64,000 bases of DNA from Shumkonia mesophila (GTDB lineage Bacteria > Pseudomonadota > Alphaproteobacteria > Rhodospirillales > Shumkoniaceae), in assembly GCF_026163695.1 (NCBI RefSeq), contig NZ_JAOTID010000004.1:62001-126000 (forward strand), written 5' to 3'. Below are positions 1 through 8,483 of this stretch, one piece after another. The translations under genes were made by a program, and so were the position numbers. Every line of letters starts with the position of its first letter. Positions within the stretch are counted from its first letter, which is position 1. Under the pieces are notes generated by a model. It saw only the letters and a program-made list of their open reading frames with translations. It was not told where the DNA came from and did no database searches.

Positions 1-353
1 AGCGCCAGGATGAAGCCGCCGAAGAACATGAAAATCAGCGGATTGGCATAGGGAGCCGAGGCCGCCGTGATCGACTTGATGCCGAACAGCGGCAAGAGAG
101 CCAGCGGCAGCAGGGACGTCGCCGGAATCGGAATGGTTTCGAGAACCCACCAGATCGCCATCAGGATGCCGACGGCGGCAGTCGCCCACGCCTTCGGCGG
201 CATGCCGGCCGGCGGGTCCATGGCCAGCATTCCCACGAAGACGACCAATCCCACCAGAAGACCCATGGTGCGGGGCGTCGGCGAGAATCGGCGGTCGACC
301 TTGGGGGCGGCGGCCATCACGGCATCGCGATCCGACCCTAGCATTTTATTCAT
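1..353 (-). CDS. DASS/SLC13-family dicarboxylate transporter, N-terminal part (cut by window edge)
   Basis: The first 117 codons of an integral membrane protein run off the left edge. After about 30 soluble residues come hydrophobic segments and the stretch IPIPATSLLPLALLPLFGI followed by NPLIFMFFGGFILA. This is the N-terminal pattern of divalent anion:sodium symporters (DASS, CitT/SdcS-like) that import C4-C6 carboxylates. The ATG at 353 has a strong GGAGGAAGG ribosome site just upstream; a second ATG three codons in is possible. The start overlaps the stop of a 35-codon frame (ATGA). Family call is good; substrate is unknown. Confidence 0.8.
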   Translation of the reverse strand, partial: MNKMLGSDRDAVMAAAPKVDRRFSPTPRTMGLLVGLVVFVGMLAMDPPAGMPPKAWATAAVGILMAIWWVLETIPIPATSLLPLALLPLFGIKSITAASAPYANPLIFMFFGGFILA

Positions 354-457
354 GTTGGTTTTCCCTTCCTCCACTCGCGGGTGAGAAGCGGGCGTTCGGA
401 ATCTTGGGATTCCATGCCCGTCAATCCTGCCGGAACGGAATGGCTGTTCTTGGACAT
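350..457 (-). CDS. Possible 35-aa leader/small ORF overlapping the DASS transporter start
   Basis: A short frame beginning MSKNSHSVPAG and ending REWRKGKPT stops in an ATGA overlap with the transporter start. The same bases that form the transporter's ribosome site encode its last codons, so it could couple translation. It has no clear ribosome site of its own and no recognisable domain. It may equally be chance open frame in a GC-rich leader. Confidence 0.25.
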   Translation of the reverse strand: MSKNSHSVPAGLTGMESQDSERPLLTREWRKGKPT

Positions 458-488
458 GATTTTTCTTGGGGAAATCGGTCCTGTTGTT

Positions 489-632
489 TCAGGCATACCC
501 GTCGGCGGCGTCGCCGGCATCGCCGGCCGCCTCGGGATAGGAAGAGTCTGGGGTCGCGTCGCCGTGTGCCCGGTGGGGATGGTCGTCATCCCTATGATTA
601 CCCCGGGCCGTCAGCACGTCGTCCGTGCCCAT
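489..632 (-). CDS. Possible 47-aa small ORF in the DASS transporter leader
   Basis: The ATG at 632 is preceded by an excellent GGAGGAA ribosome site. The frame (MGTDDVLTARGNHRDDDHP...) encodes a very acidic, His/Asp-rich peptide that ends in alternating Gly-Asp-Ala. No transmembrane or signal segment is visible and I do not recognise it. The good ribosome site and its position directly upstream of the transporter are the only support. Confidence 0.3.
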   Translation of the reverse strand: MGTDDVLTARGNHRDDDHPHRAHGDATPDSSYPEAAGDAGDAADGYA

Positions 633-797
633 GGGGGTTCCTCCGATTCTTCTTCTTTATGGTATTTTGAGTACCCGTTTTCCTTGCGCGCCACAAATTC
701 CGAATCCGCGCGCCAGTCATGCCGGGAACGCAGGGCTGGAAGCCGCGGAAATCCGCCACGGGCCGCACGAGACATAACTACTGGTAGAAATTCATTG

Positions 798-840
798 GAC
801 AAAATAAAGCCCCGGATGCGGCAGTCGCCGCACCCGGGGC
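798..840 (-). terminator. Rho-independent terminator after the FAH-family hydratase
   Basis: On the minus strand a 13-bp GC-rich stem (GCCCCGGGTGCGG pairing with CCGCATCCGGGGC through one G-U) and a 6-nt loop are followed by TTTATTTTGT. It lies 27 bp beyond the hydratase stop, so that transcript probably ends here and the DASS transporter has its own promoter between about 640 and 800. Confidence 0.85.
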
Positions 841-866
841 CCAATTCCTTAGGAAAACCGAGTCGG

Positions 867-1649
867 TCAGGCCTTGAACGTGACCCGCACCTCGCCCAGA
901 CCGGCAAACCGGCCAACCGCCGAGGAGCCCACGCTCATGGGCGTGGGAGCGGTCGCGCTGCCGGTCGAAATCAGGTCGCCGGCGGCCAGACCGTGGCCGC
1001 GCTTGGACAGGTTGTTGGCGGTCCACAGGACGACGTCGATGGGATCGACGCGAGCCTCGCCTTCCAGACCCTTGGCGGCCAGCTTGCCGTCGATCAACAA
1101 CTCGATGCCCACCGTCTTGAAATCGACATCGCGCCAGTTTTTCACCGCCGGTCCCACGACATAGGCGGCGAAGCCGCCGTCGTCGGCGATCATGCTCAGC
1201 GGATCGGGCTTCGGCGGCGCCACGCGGTTGTCGGCCACCTCGAAGCACAGCAGGATGGTCTCGGTGGCGGCCACGATGTCGGCCCGGCTGTAGGCCTCGT
1301 TGCGGGGCGGCAGTGCCGCCTTCAGGCGTACCGCGAATTCCGGCTCGACCTTGGGGCCGGCATAGCTGCCGGCGGCGATGGTGGCGCCGTCCCGATGAAC
1401 GCATTCGCCGAAAATGCGGCCGGGAACCGGCTCGTCGACGCCAAACTTCTTCATGGTCTCCGGCGCGCTCATGCCCAGCTTCCAGCCGGCCACCGTCAGG
1501 CCAAGCCCGCGGGCCATGGCGTCCTGAATGGCATAGGCCTCGGCCCGGCTGGTCGGCCGGCAATCCTCGGGCAGCCCGGGCAGCTGTTTGTGATTTTTCC
1601 ACGCATCGACGAGCAGGGCCGATGCCCGAGCGATCTTGTCCGAATTCAT
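867..1649 (-). CDS. 2-keto-4-pentenoate hydratase / fumarylacetoacetase-fold enzyme (MhpD-like)
   Basis: The 260-residue protein matches the MhpD/hydratase branch of the FAH superfamily in length and layout. It has an N-terminal helical region (MNSDKIARASALLVDAW), GWKLGMSA near residue 57, metal-ligand region VEPEFAV near 100, and the C-terminal GDLISTGSATAPTPM typical of hydratases and 4-oxalocrotonate decarboxylases. Such enzymes hydrate 2-oxopent-4-enoate-type products of aromatic meta-cleavage. No other aromatic-degradation gene is visible here, so the physiological substrate is open. The start has GGGAGA upstream, and the gene is monocistronic with its own terminator. Confidence 0.85.
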   Translation of the reverse strand: MNSDKIARASALLVDAWKNHKQLPGLPEDCRPTSRAEAYAIQDAMARGLGLTVAGWKLGMSAPETMKKFGVDEPVPGRIFGECVHRDGATIAAGSYAGPKVEPEFAVRLKAALPPRNEAYSRADIVAATETILLCFEVADNRVAPPKPDPLSMIADDGGFAAYVVGPAVKNWRDVDFKTVGIELLIDGKLAAKGLEGEARVDPIDVVLWTANNLSKRGHGLAAGDLISTGSATAPTPMSVGSSAVGRFAGLGEVRVTFKA

Positions 1650-1746
1650 GGATGTCTCCCACTAGCGGCAAAAAAAGTTCAGGCGGTGTCCGGCGTTTAT
1701 ACACCATCTGGCGGCGGATGCACGCGGGTTGCCGGCCCCCGGAGCC

Positions 1747-2451
1747 TCAGCGGACCAGGTCGAAAAAGCGGGCGGCGGCCTGGATCTCGCGATGCAGGGC
1801 CTGGCGGCGGACCGCCGCCTCGGCGTCCTCACCCCAGCGCTCGGCCTGGAACAGTTCGTCCACCATGGCGGCGGCGAACGCTTCCTCGGCATCCACGCAG
1901 CCGGCCGCCAGCGCCAGGGCGATGACGAACGAACCGGTGGCCGCCGCGGCACTGGCCAGGGCGGCGACTTCCATGTCGTCGAAGGGCTCGATCGCCGCCT
2001 GCAGGGCCCGTCTGGTGGCTGGTGGCTGGGCGATGGGCATGATCCCCTTGGTGACGATGAAGGAGGCGCCGCAGGCCGCATTCGTCCACTCGAGCAGCGG
2101 CCGCCAGGCCGCCTCCTGGCGGGCCGCCAGATCGGCCGGCGATTCGGTGCGGTAGCACACGAGGTCGGTGCCGACATAGGCCAGCAGGCGATCGACGACA
2201 GCCTGGCGATCCGGCCGCACCAGATCGATGGCGGCGACCGCCAGGCGGGCCAGCGGCATGGTGTCGGGCCGCACGGTCTTTTCCTGGGCCGCCCACTCCC
2301 CGGCAATGGCCATCGCCAGATCGTGGGTCGGAACCACCAGACGGGCGCCGTCCGGCGTCTTGACGATCCGCCCGTCCAGCGTGATGGCGAAGCCATCCTC
2401 GACGGCCCTGGCGTCGACCGCCGCATAGAACCGCTTGACCGCCCAGTTCAC
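1747..2451 (-). CDS. ATP12-family F1-ATPase assembly chaperone
   Basis: The 234-aa protein starts MNWAVKRFYAAVDA and reads FAITLDGRIVKTPDGARLVVPT, the N-terminal signature of ATP12. It continues with EWAAQE and DLVCYR, which are conserved in alphaproteobacterial and mitochondrial members. ATP12 binds the F1 alpha subunit during ATP synthase assembly. It lies 12 bp downstream of AsmA in the HAD-AsmA-ATP12 run, so it is likely cotranscribed. The family is a good lineage marker for Alphaproteobacteria. Confidence 0.92.
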   Translation of the reverse strand: MNWAVKRFYAAVDARAVEDGFAITLDGRIVKTPDGARLVVPTHDLAMAIAGEWAAQEKTVRPDTMPLARLAVAAIDLVRPDRQAVVDRLLAYVGTDLVCYRTESPADLAARQEAAWRPLLEWTNAACGASFIVTKGIMPIAQPPATRRALQAAIEPFDDMEVAALASAAAATGSFVIALALAAGCVDAEEAFAAAMVDELFQAERWGEDAEAAVRRQALHREIQAAARFFDLVR

Positions 2452-2463
2452 GAAGCGCCTCCC

Positions 2464-4551
2464 CTACTTCCTGCCGCCGCCGAACAGGTTTTCGATGGCG
2501 TTGCCGATGCCTTCGAGCGGCCCCGCGCCCGCGCCGGACTTGCCGGACACTTCGGCGGGAAGGACGTTGCCCAGCGCCGTCTGGCAGGGATGGGGGTCCC
2601 TGGACGTACGGTCGAGCAGGGCCTGACCCAGCACCGACAGTCCGCCGGTCGCCAGCGCGGCACCGACCGAGGCCGCCGTCCTCGCCGCCCCTTCGCTGTC
2701 GACGCCGATGGTGGGCTCGGCCAGCCGGCCGCTGATCCGCACCAGACCGGCCAGCGAGCTGCCGACATTGATGCCCAGCCCTTCCCGCGCCTCGGGCTTG
2801 ACCGTGAAATCCAGCCGCTCGGTCCGAAGATCGACGGCCCCGCTGCCGACGATGTTCACGCTGTCGGTCTCGATGGCGACGCCGTTTTGCGCGCCGGCGA
2901 TGCCGTCCTTCACCTGGAAATGGGCGACGGCGCAGGAAAGCGGCGTGTACTCGGCCCGTTTGGCCAGCGGGTTCAGGGCGTCGAGGAGCTGCATGGCCAC
3001 GTCGGCGCCGGCCAGTTCGAGCGCCTGGCGGCGGACGCGGCCATCACCCATGCGGACCGTCACTTCGCCATCCAGGCCGGCCATGAGGTCGCGGATCGAC
3101 GCCCCGTCGCCCCTAAGGCGAACGTCGAGGTCGGTCGAGCCGCCTTGCAGAAAGCCCGACACCCCCAGTTTCTCCAGCAACGCGGCCGTTTCCACGCCCT
3201 GGCCGGCCAGTCCAAGATCGAGGACCGGCACCTTCCCGGCGGCGTCAAGCGCAACGGCCCCTTTCAGGGTTCCTCCGGACACCGTCGTCTGCAACGGCTC
3301 GATCCGCAGCCGCCCCTTTTCCAGCCGCAGGTCGAACGTCGTCCTGGCCAGTTCGGCGCCTCCGGGCAGCACGATTTCGTCGGCCTTGAGCGACGCCTTC
3401 ACATCGATGGCCCTGAGTCCGTCGAGCGGCAAGGGATCGTCCGGGAAAAGCCGGCCGGATTCCGCGCCGCCGGCCGCTCCCCGCGCGGGAGCCGCCGGTG
3501 CCGGCGATGCCGGCATGGCGGACTTGAGGCCCGCCAGGTCGAGCTTGCGCGAGGTCAGCTCGGCGGTCACCGCCGGGCGGCCGCCGACAGCCGTCTCGAA
3601 GGCGACGCGGCCGGCCAGGTCGCTGCCACCCAGAGTCGCCTGGATCGCCTCGAGGGCATGGCCACGCCCGGAAGGAAGCAGCCGCGCGTTCAACGAGAAG
3701 GGAGCCGCCGGAGCCGATATGCCGGCCAGCGCCGGCAGCGACTGGGCGGCGTCCCGCAGGGTCGCGGCCACGTCCTTGATTCTGGCCGCCACGGCGACAT
3801 CCAGGCCCGAGGTCGGGTTCGCCAGCGCGATCGCGCCGTCGGCCGAAACCTCGCCGCCGAAGGCCGAGGCCTTGACGGCGACGGGATAGGAACCGGCGCC
3901 GTCGAGAAGCCTGTCGAGCGAGCCGACCTTGCCCTCGATCGCCATCGGCGCGCCGCCGATCCGGCCGCGCCCGTCGACCGAGATCGGTTCGTTCCGTCCT
4001 TCGGTCGCCAGCCGCAATTCCTCGATGGCGGCCTCGGCGTCCGTTCCCTTGGCGTCGCGATAGGTCAGCTTCGCGTTCCGCAGGACCACTTCCTTGACCA
4101 ACGGCACGGCGGCCGGCTTTCCGCCCTCCGTCGCCGGTTCCTGGGCGGACGCGACCGTTTCGAAGCGCCAGTTGGCGCGGCCCTGGCCGTCCACCTCGAG
4201 CAGGGCGTCGACGCCGTCGAGTTCGAGGCGGGTCAGCCGCACCTCTCCCGACAGCAGCGGCCAGAGCTCCACCTCGGCGGCCAGCCGCTCGGCCGTCACC
4301 ATCTGCGGGCGCGAGCCCCAGGGCGCGTTCGCCAGCGAGACCCCTTCGACCACCAGGCTGGGAGCGAGGGAAATGCCGAGTTCGAGGTCGCCCGCGATGG
4401 TCAGCTTGCGGCCGATGGCCTTCTCCACCTCGGCGGCGACGGTCCCGCGATAGGCGTTGACGTCGAGCGACTTGAGAATGGCGACGCCGGCGACGATGAC
4501 GCCGACCACCACGACGACGAGGGCGAAGGCGATGCGCGATTTGCGTTTCAT
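2464..4551 (-). CDS. AsmA-family envelope protein
   Basis: This 695-residue protein has one N-terminal membrane anchor (residues about 5-27, AFALVVVVVGVIVAGVAIL) followed by a long repetitive beta-rich periplasmic region. It includes LDVNAYRGTVAAEVEKAIGR near the start and a C-terminal AsmA_2-like domain (RMGDGRVRRQALELAGADVAMQ). AsmA-like proteins are proposed bridge-type lipid carriers between inner and outer membranes. The ATG overlaps the stop of the HAD gene (ATGA), which suggests translational coupling. The general family is secure; the exact role is not. Confidence 0.88.
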   Translation of the reverse strand: MKRKSRIAFALVVVVVGVIVAGVAILKSLDVNAYRGTVAAEVEKAIGRKLTIAGDLELGISLAPSLVVEGVSLANAPWGSRPQMVTAERLAAEVELWPLLSGEVRLTRLELDGVDALLEVDGQGRANWRFETVASAQEPATEGGKPAAVPLVKEVVLRNAKLTYRDAKGTDAEAAIEELRLATEGRNEPISVDGRGRIGGAPMAIEGKVGSLDRLLDGAGSYPVAVKASAFGGEVSADGAIALANPTSGLDVAVAARIKDVAATLRDAAQSLPALAGISAPAAPFSLNARLLPSGRGHALEAIQATLGGSDLAGRVAFETAVGGRPAVTAELTSRKLDLAGLKSAMPASPAPAAPARGAAGGAESGRLFPDDPLPLDGLRAIDVKASLKADEIVLPGGAELARTTFDLRLEKGRLRIEPLQTTVSGGTLKGAVALDAAGKVPVLDLGLAGQGVETAALLEKLGVSGFLQGGSTDLDVRLRGDGASIRDLMAGLDGEVTVRMGDGRVRRQALELAGADVAMQLLDALNPLAKRAEYTPLSCAVAHFQVKDGIAGAQNGVAIETDSVNIVGSGAVDLRTERLDFTVKPEAREGLGINVGSSLAGLVRISGRLAEPTIGVDSEGAARTAASVGAALATGGLSVLGQALLDRTSRDPHPCQTALGNVLPAEVSGKSGAGAGPLEGIGNAIENLFGGGRK

Positions 4552-5255
4552 GGGATGCCTACCTCGATGAGGCGCGCCAGGGTCCCAGGCAGGTCGGCGA
4601 AATCGTCGATGATGGCGTGGGCGCCGGCGGCCCTGAGTTCGCCCACCTCATGGTATCCCCACGACACGCCGACCGCATAGGTCCCGGCGTTGCGAGCCAT
4701 CCGGATGTCATAGGTGGTGTCGCCGATCATGGCGGTAAAGGCGGGCGTGGCGCCGGTTTCGGCCATCGCCTTCATCAGCATTTCGGGATTGGGCTTGCCG
4801 GCCGACACGTCGGAGGTCTGCAGGGTGACGAAACGCTGGGCCAGATCGTGCCCCTTCAGGGCCAGATCCAGGCCGCGGCGCGATTTGCCGGTGGCGACGC
4901 CCAGCAGCCATCCGCCCTGGTCGAGATCGTCCAGTACCGTCAGCGCGCCGGGAAACAGGGGCTCGCTCAAACGACCTTCTTCGCGCATGCGGCCCCATTC
5001 GGTCGAATAGCTGGCGCGCAGCGATTCCCAGCGTTCCGGAGGCTCGTCCGGCGCCAGACCGGCGATCACCTCGGCCAGCGGCAGGCCCACCATTCTCAAT
5101 GCCGCCGCCCGTTCGGGCGGCATCAGGCCGTGGCTTTGCCAGGCATGCCCCATGGCGGAAACGATGCTGTTCTGGCTGTCGATCAGGGTGCCGTCCACGT
5201 CGAAAACGGCCAAACGCAGGGAAGCGGCGCGGGAAGACGGGGCGGTCTGGTGCAT
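4548..5255 (-). CDS. HAD-IA hydrolase, phosphoglycolate phosphatase-like
   Basis: All HAD motifs are present: DVDGTLIDS (nucleophile and acid/base Asp), GVATGKSRRGL (motif II region), GKPNPEMLMKA (Lys) and MIGDTTYDIRMARNAG (motif IV acids). The cap inserted after motif I is helical (IA subfamily). I start at the ATG giving MHQTAPSSRAASLRLAVFD, 235 aa; a longer frame to 5312 adds an Arg-rich stretch with no family counterpart. It resembles Gph/pyrophosphatase-type enzymes often found beside rluC in alphaproteobacteria. Here it is separated from rluC by the 5.4-14 kb block. Confidence 0.88.
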   Translation of the reverse strand: MHQTAPSSRAASLRLAVFDVDGTLIDSQNSIVSAMGHAWQSHGLMPPERAAALRMVGLPLAEVIAGLAPDEPPERWESLRASYSTEWGRMREEGRLSEPLFPGALTVLDDLDQGGWLLGVATGKSRRGLDLALKGHDLAQRFVTLQTSDVSAGKPNPEMLMKAMAETGATPAFTAMIGDTTYDIRMARNAGTYAVGVSWGYHEVGELRAAGAHAIIDDFADLPGTLARLIEVGIP

Positions 5256-5356
5256 GGATGGAAAATCCCGGGGCGCTTTGAGAAAACGACGGTCGGTCGC
5301 ACGGCCCCTCATTTCGCATCGCCGGCTCCTGTGTGCAAGCCCTGGATGGCGCCATG

Positions 5357-5374
5357 CGTTCCACTGTTGGAACG
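5357..5374. promoter_or_regulatory. Perfect inverted repeat, candidate operator for the TTT transporter genes
   Basis: CGTTCCACTGTTGGAACG is a 7-bp perfect inverted repeat with a 4-bp spacer. It sits in the divergent gap between the HAD gene and tctC, about 135 bp before tctC. A TTGACG hexamer follows at 5400 but I see no convincing -10. The geometry suits a dimeric regulator (IclR- or GntR-like). No regulator gene is in the window. Confidence 0.45.
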
Positions 5375-5506
5375 GAGTTTTGATATTCGCGTCAAAGTCC
5401 TTGACGGGGGGGCGGCTGACGGCTCAAGTTTGTCTCAATCGCCCGCTTTCAATGAACAAGAACGTCCGTCAAGGAACGCGTGCAACCAATCAGCAAGGGG
5501 AGAACC

Positions 5507-6481
5507 ATGCGTACATCATCGCTTCTCAAGTCGCTCACTCTGGGAGTGGTCGCCCTTGGCTTGGCGGTTTCCTCCGCCGCCGCCAAGTATCCGGACCGTC
5601 CCATCACCCTGATCATTCCGTGGGGCGCCGGCGGCGGCACGGATGCCACGGGCCGCGCGATCGCGGCTGTTCTTCAAGAAGAACTCGGCCAGCCGGTCAA
5701 CGTGGTGAACCGCACCGGAGGCCAGGGCGTGGTCGGCCATGCCGCCATCGCGCAGGCCAAGCCTGACGGCTACACGATCGGCGTCATCACCGTCGAGATC
5801 AACCAGTTGCACTGGATGGGCCTGACCGATCTGACCGGGGCCGATTCGTACGCGCCGATCGCTCTTTACAACATCGATCCCGCCGGCGTTCAGGTGAGCG
5901 CCGACTCGCCCTACAAGAACGTCGCCGACCTGCTCGCCCAGGTCAAGGCCAACCCGGGCAAGCTGAAGGGCTCTGGCACCGGCCAGGGCGGCATCTGGCA
6001 CCTGGCGCTCGCCGGGATGCTGAACGCCGCCGGCGTCCAGACCAGCGCTGTTCCGTGGGTGCCCACCGACGGCGCCGCCACCTCGCTGAAGGAACTGGTC
6101 GCGGGCGGTGTCAACGTGGTCACCTGCAGCCGCGTCGAGGCGCAGTCCATGATCGACGCCGGCAAGGTCAAGGCGATCGCCCTGATGGCGCCCGAGCGCA
6201 GCAAGCTCTACCCCGACCTGCCAACGCTCAAGGAGCAGGGCGTCGACTGGTCGCTCGAGACTTGGCGCGGCATTGCCGCCCCCAAGGGCACGCCGAAGGA
6301 GATCCTGGACATCCTGGTCCCGGCGATGAAGCGGGTCACCGAGAACAAGACCTTCACCGAAGTGCTCGACAAGCGTGGTTTCGGGCGCGTCTACAAGGGT
6401 CCGGCGGACTTCACGGCGTTCCTGAAGGCCAACGACGCCTCTCTCGGCGCGACCATGAAGGCGGCCGGTCTGACGAAGTAG
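5507..6481 (+). CDS. tctC: Tripartite tricarboxylate transporter substrate-binding protein (TctC/Bug family)
   Basis: The 324-aa periplasmic receptor has signal peptide MRTSSLLKSLTLGVVALGLA... ending SSAAA, then YPDRPITLIIPWGAGGGTD, the hallmark TctC opening, and KPDGYTIGVI. I chose the ATG at 5507 (AAGGGGAG upstream) over an in-frame GTG at 5480 because it gives a clean signal peptide. It binds a carboxylate and delivers it to TctAB. It is first in a three-gene plus-strand operon with tctB 25 bp downstream. Ligands of this family vary too much to predict. Confidence 0.93.
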   Translation: MRTSSLLKSLTLGVVALGLAVSSAAAKYPDRPITLIIPWGAGGGTDATGRAIAAVLQEELGQPVNVVNRTGGQGVVGHAAIAQAKPDGYTIGVITVEINQLHWMGLTDLTGADSYAPIALYNIDPAGVQVSADSPYKNVADLLAQVKANPGKLKGSGTGQGGIWHLALAGMLNAAGVQTSAVPWVPTDGAATSLKELVAGGVNVVTCSRVEAQSMIDAGKVKAIALMAPERSKLYPDLPTLKEQGVDWSLETWRGIAAPKGTPKEILDILVPAMKRVTENKTFTEVLDKRGFGRVYKGPADFTAFLKANDASLGATMKAAGLTK

Positions 6482-6506
6482 TTTCTCTTACGGAAGACGC
6501 CAAAGC

Positions 6507-6983
6507 ATGCGTTTCAACGACGCGGTTTTCGGGATCATCCTGATGGTCTTCTCGGCCGTCGTGATGATCCACGCGGAAACCACCTTTCCAGGACTGCCGG
6601 GCCAAGATTTTGGCCCGGCGTTCTTTCCTGTGATCATCGGCGGCGTCCTTTTCTCGTGCGGCGCCGTCCTGACGTTCCAGGGCATCGCCAAGCGACGGAC
6701 CATTCCCTTGGCGAGCCTGGGCGAATGGGTGCGTTCGCCCAGGCGCGTGGTCAATTTCGTGCTCGTCATCGGCTTGCTCGTCTTCTACGTCCTGGTCTCC
6801 GACTTTCTGGGCTTTATCCCGACATCGGTCCTGATCCTTGCCCTCCTCACGTACCGCTTCGGCAAGGGCATCGTCTTTGCCTTGTCCTCGGCCGTGATCG
6901 TCACGCTGATCATGCACACCGCCTTTTACAACGTCCTGCGAGTCCCCCTTCCGTGGGGAATCCTTCAACCCGTCGCATGGTGA
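6507..6983 (+). CDS. tctB: Tripartite tricarboxylate transporter small membrane subunit TctB
   Basis: This 158-residue protein has four predicted membrane helices (FGIILMVFSAVVMI; FFPVIIGGVLFSCGAVL; VVNFVLVIGLLVFYVLV; IVFALSSAVIVTLIMH) and the PGQDFGPAFFPVI motif near residues 30-42 typical of TctB. It partners TctA in the inner membrane. It lies between tctC and tctA, ends 6 bp before tctA, and no internal promoter is visible. Confidence 0.93.
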   Translation: MRFNDAVFGIILMVFSAVVMIHAETTFPGLPGQDFGPAFFPVIIGGVLFSCGAVLTFQGIAKRRTIPLASLGEWVRSPRRVVNFVLVIGLLVFYVLVSDFLGFIPTSVLILALLTYRFGKGIVFALSSAVIVTLIMHTAFYNVLRVPLPWGILQPVAW

Positions 6984-6989
6984 ACGGTC

Positions 6990-8483
6990 GTGGAACCCTG
7001 GCTTCAAGCTTTTGATCTGGTGGTCAATCCGTACGTTCTGTTCGTGATTGTATGTTCCGCCACGTTCGGGCTTTTCGTCGGGGCTATACCCGGTTTGACG
7101 GCAACGATGGCGACGGCCTTGCTGGTGCCGGTCACCTTCTTCATGGATCCCATTCCGGCGATCTCGGCGATCGCCACCTGTACCGCGATGGCCATCTTCG
7201 CCGGCGATATCCCCGGCGCCCTTCTGCGCATCCCGGGCACCCCGGCCTCCGCCGCCTATACCGACGAGGCCTACGCACTCACCCGCAAGGGGCAGGCCGA
7301 GAAGGCCCTCGGAACCGGGCTCATCTGCTCGATGTTGGGCGGCCTGTTCGGGGTTGTCGTGCTCGCCACGTCGGCCCCCGCCCTAGCCGACTTCGCCCTC
7401 AACTTCTCAAGTTACGAGTTCTTCTGGCTGGCCTGCCTGGGCCTGACCTGCGCCGTCGTCATCTCCAGCGAATCGGCCGTGAAGGGTGTCGTCTCGTTGT
7501 TTCTCGGCCTGTTCATTTCGACCATCGGCATGGGCGTCGTCACCGGCTATCCGCGCTTCACCATGGGGTTCACCGACCTGATGGGCGGGGTGAGCTTCAT
7601 CCCTGCGATGGTGGGCATGTTCGCGATTTCCGAGGTGCTTCGCTATACCGTGCGCATGATCCCGCGGCCGGTGATCGAACAGCGTCGATTCGGCAATGTG
7701 TTCAAGGGCATCGCCGGGACCTTGCGGACCTACAAGCTCAACGTGCTGCGCGGCAGCGTTGTCGGCACGCTCGTCGGCATCCTGCCGGGAGCCGGCGGCG
7801 ACATCGCCGCCTGGGTGTGCTACGGGATGAGCAAGAGGTTCTCCAAGGAGCCCGAGAAGTTCGGCACCGGCCACGTCGAGGGCCTGGTCGACGCCAGTTC
7901 GGCCAATAACGCCGCGCTTGGCGGCGCCTGGGTGCCGGCGATGGTATTCGGCATTCCCGGCGATTCCATCACCGCCATCGTCATCGGCGTGCTCTACATG
8001 AAGGACATGAACCCGGGGCCCACCGTGTTCATCGAGCGGCCGCACATGGTGAACAGCGTGTTCTTGGCCTTCTTCCTGGCCAATCTGCTGTTGTTGCCGT
8101 TGGGCTTCCTGGCGATCAGGCTGTCCAGGCAGATCCTGCGCATCCCGCACGCCGTATTGATGCCGATCATCATGCTGTTCTGCGTCGTCGGCTCGTTCGC
8201 GATCAACAACTCGTCCTTCGACGTCATGCTGATGCTGATCTTGGGCGTCATGGCCTTCATCATGGAGGAGAATGGGTTCCCGATCGCCCCCGTCATCCTT
8301 GGCATCGTGCTGGGGGTCATGGTCGAGGACAACTTCATCACCTCGATGATCAAGTCCGACGGCAGCTTCCTCACCTTCTTCGAGCGGCCGATCGCCGCCG
8401 TCCTCGGCGTCACGACGCTGCTGATCTGGTTCGTGCCGATGGGGCTCCAACTGTACCGGCGGAAGAAGACGGCGAAGGCCTAG
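6990..8483 (+). CDS. tctA: Tripartite tricarboxylate transporter large membrane subunit TctA
   Basis: The 497-aa, roughly 12-helix protein carries the two TctA signatures: GLFVGAIPGLTATMATALL near residues 25-45 and GTLVGILPGAGGDIAAWVCY near 255-275. GTPASAAYTDEAYAL and FGIPGDSITAIVIG are also present. It is the sodium/proton-coupled permease that accepts substrate from TctC. The start is GTG at 6990. Its TAG overlaps the stop codon of the convergent aldolase gene, so no space is left for a terminator between them. Confidence 0.95.
   Translation: MEPWLQAFDLVVNPYVLFVIVCSATFGLFVGAIPGLTATMATALLVPVTFFMDPIPAISAIATCTAMAIFAGDIPGALLRIPGTPASAAYTDEAYALTRKGQAEKALGTGLICSMLGGLFGVVVLATSAPALADFALNFSSYEFFWLACLGLTCAVVISSESAVKGVVSLFLGLFISTIGMGVVTGYPRFTMGFTDLMGGVSFIPAMVGMFAISEVLRYTVRMIPRPVIEQRRFGNVFKGIAGTLRTYKLNVLRGSVVGTLVGILPGAGGDIAAWVCYGMSKRFSKEPEKFGTGHVEGLVDASSANNAALGGAWVPAMVFGIPGDSITAIVIGVLYMKDMNPGPTVFIERPHMVNSVFLAFFLANLLLLPLGFLAIRLSRQILRIPHAVLMPIIMLFCVVGSFAINNSSFDVMLMLILGVMAFIMEENGFPIAPVILGIVLGVMVEDNFITSMIKSDGSFLTFFERPIAAVLGVTTLLIWFVPMGLQLYRRKKTAKA

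Noticed and set aside
1729-4680. 983-codon plus-strand open frame opposite ATP12 and AsmA
   Set aside because: Low-complexity Arg/Gly/Ala product with no motif; the minus strand holds two well-supported genes.
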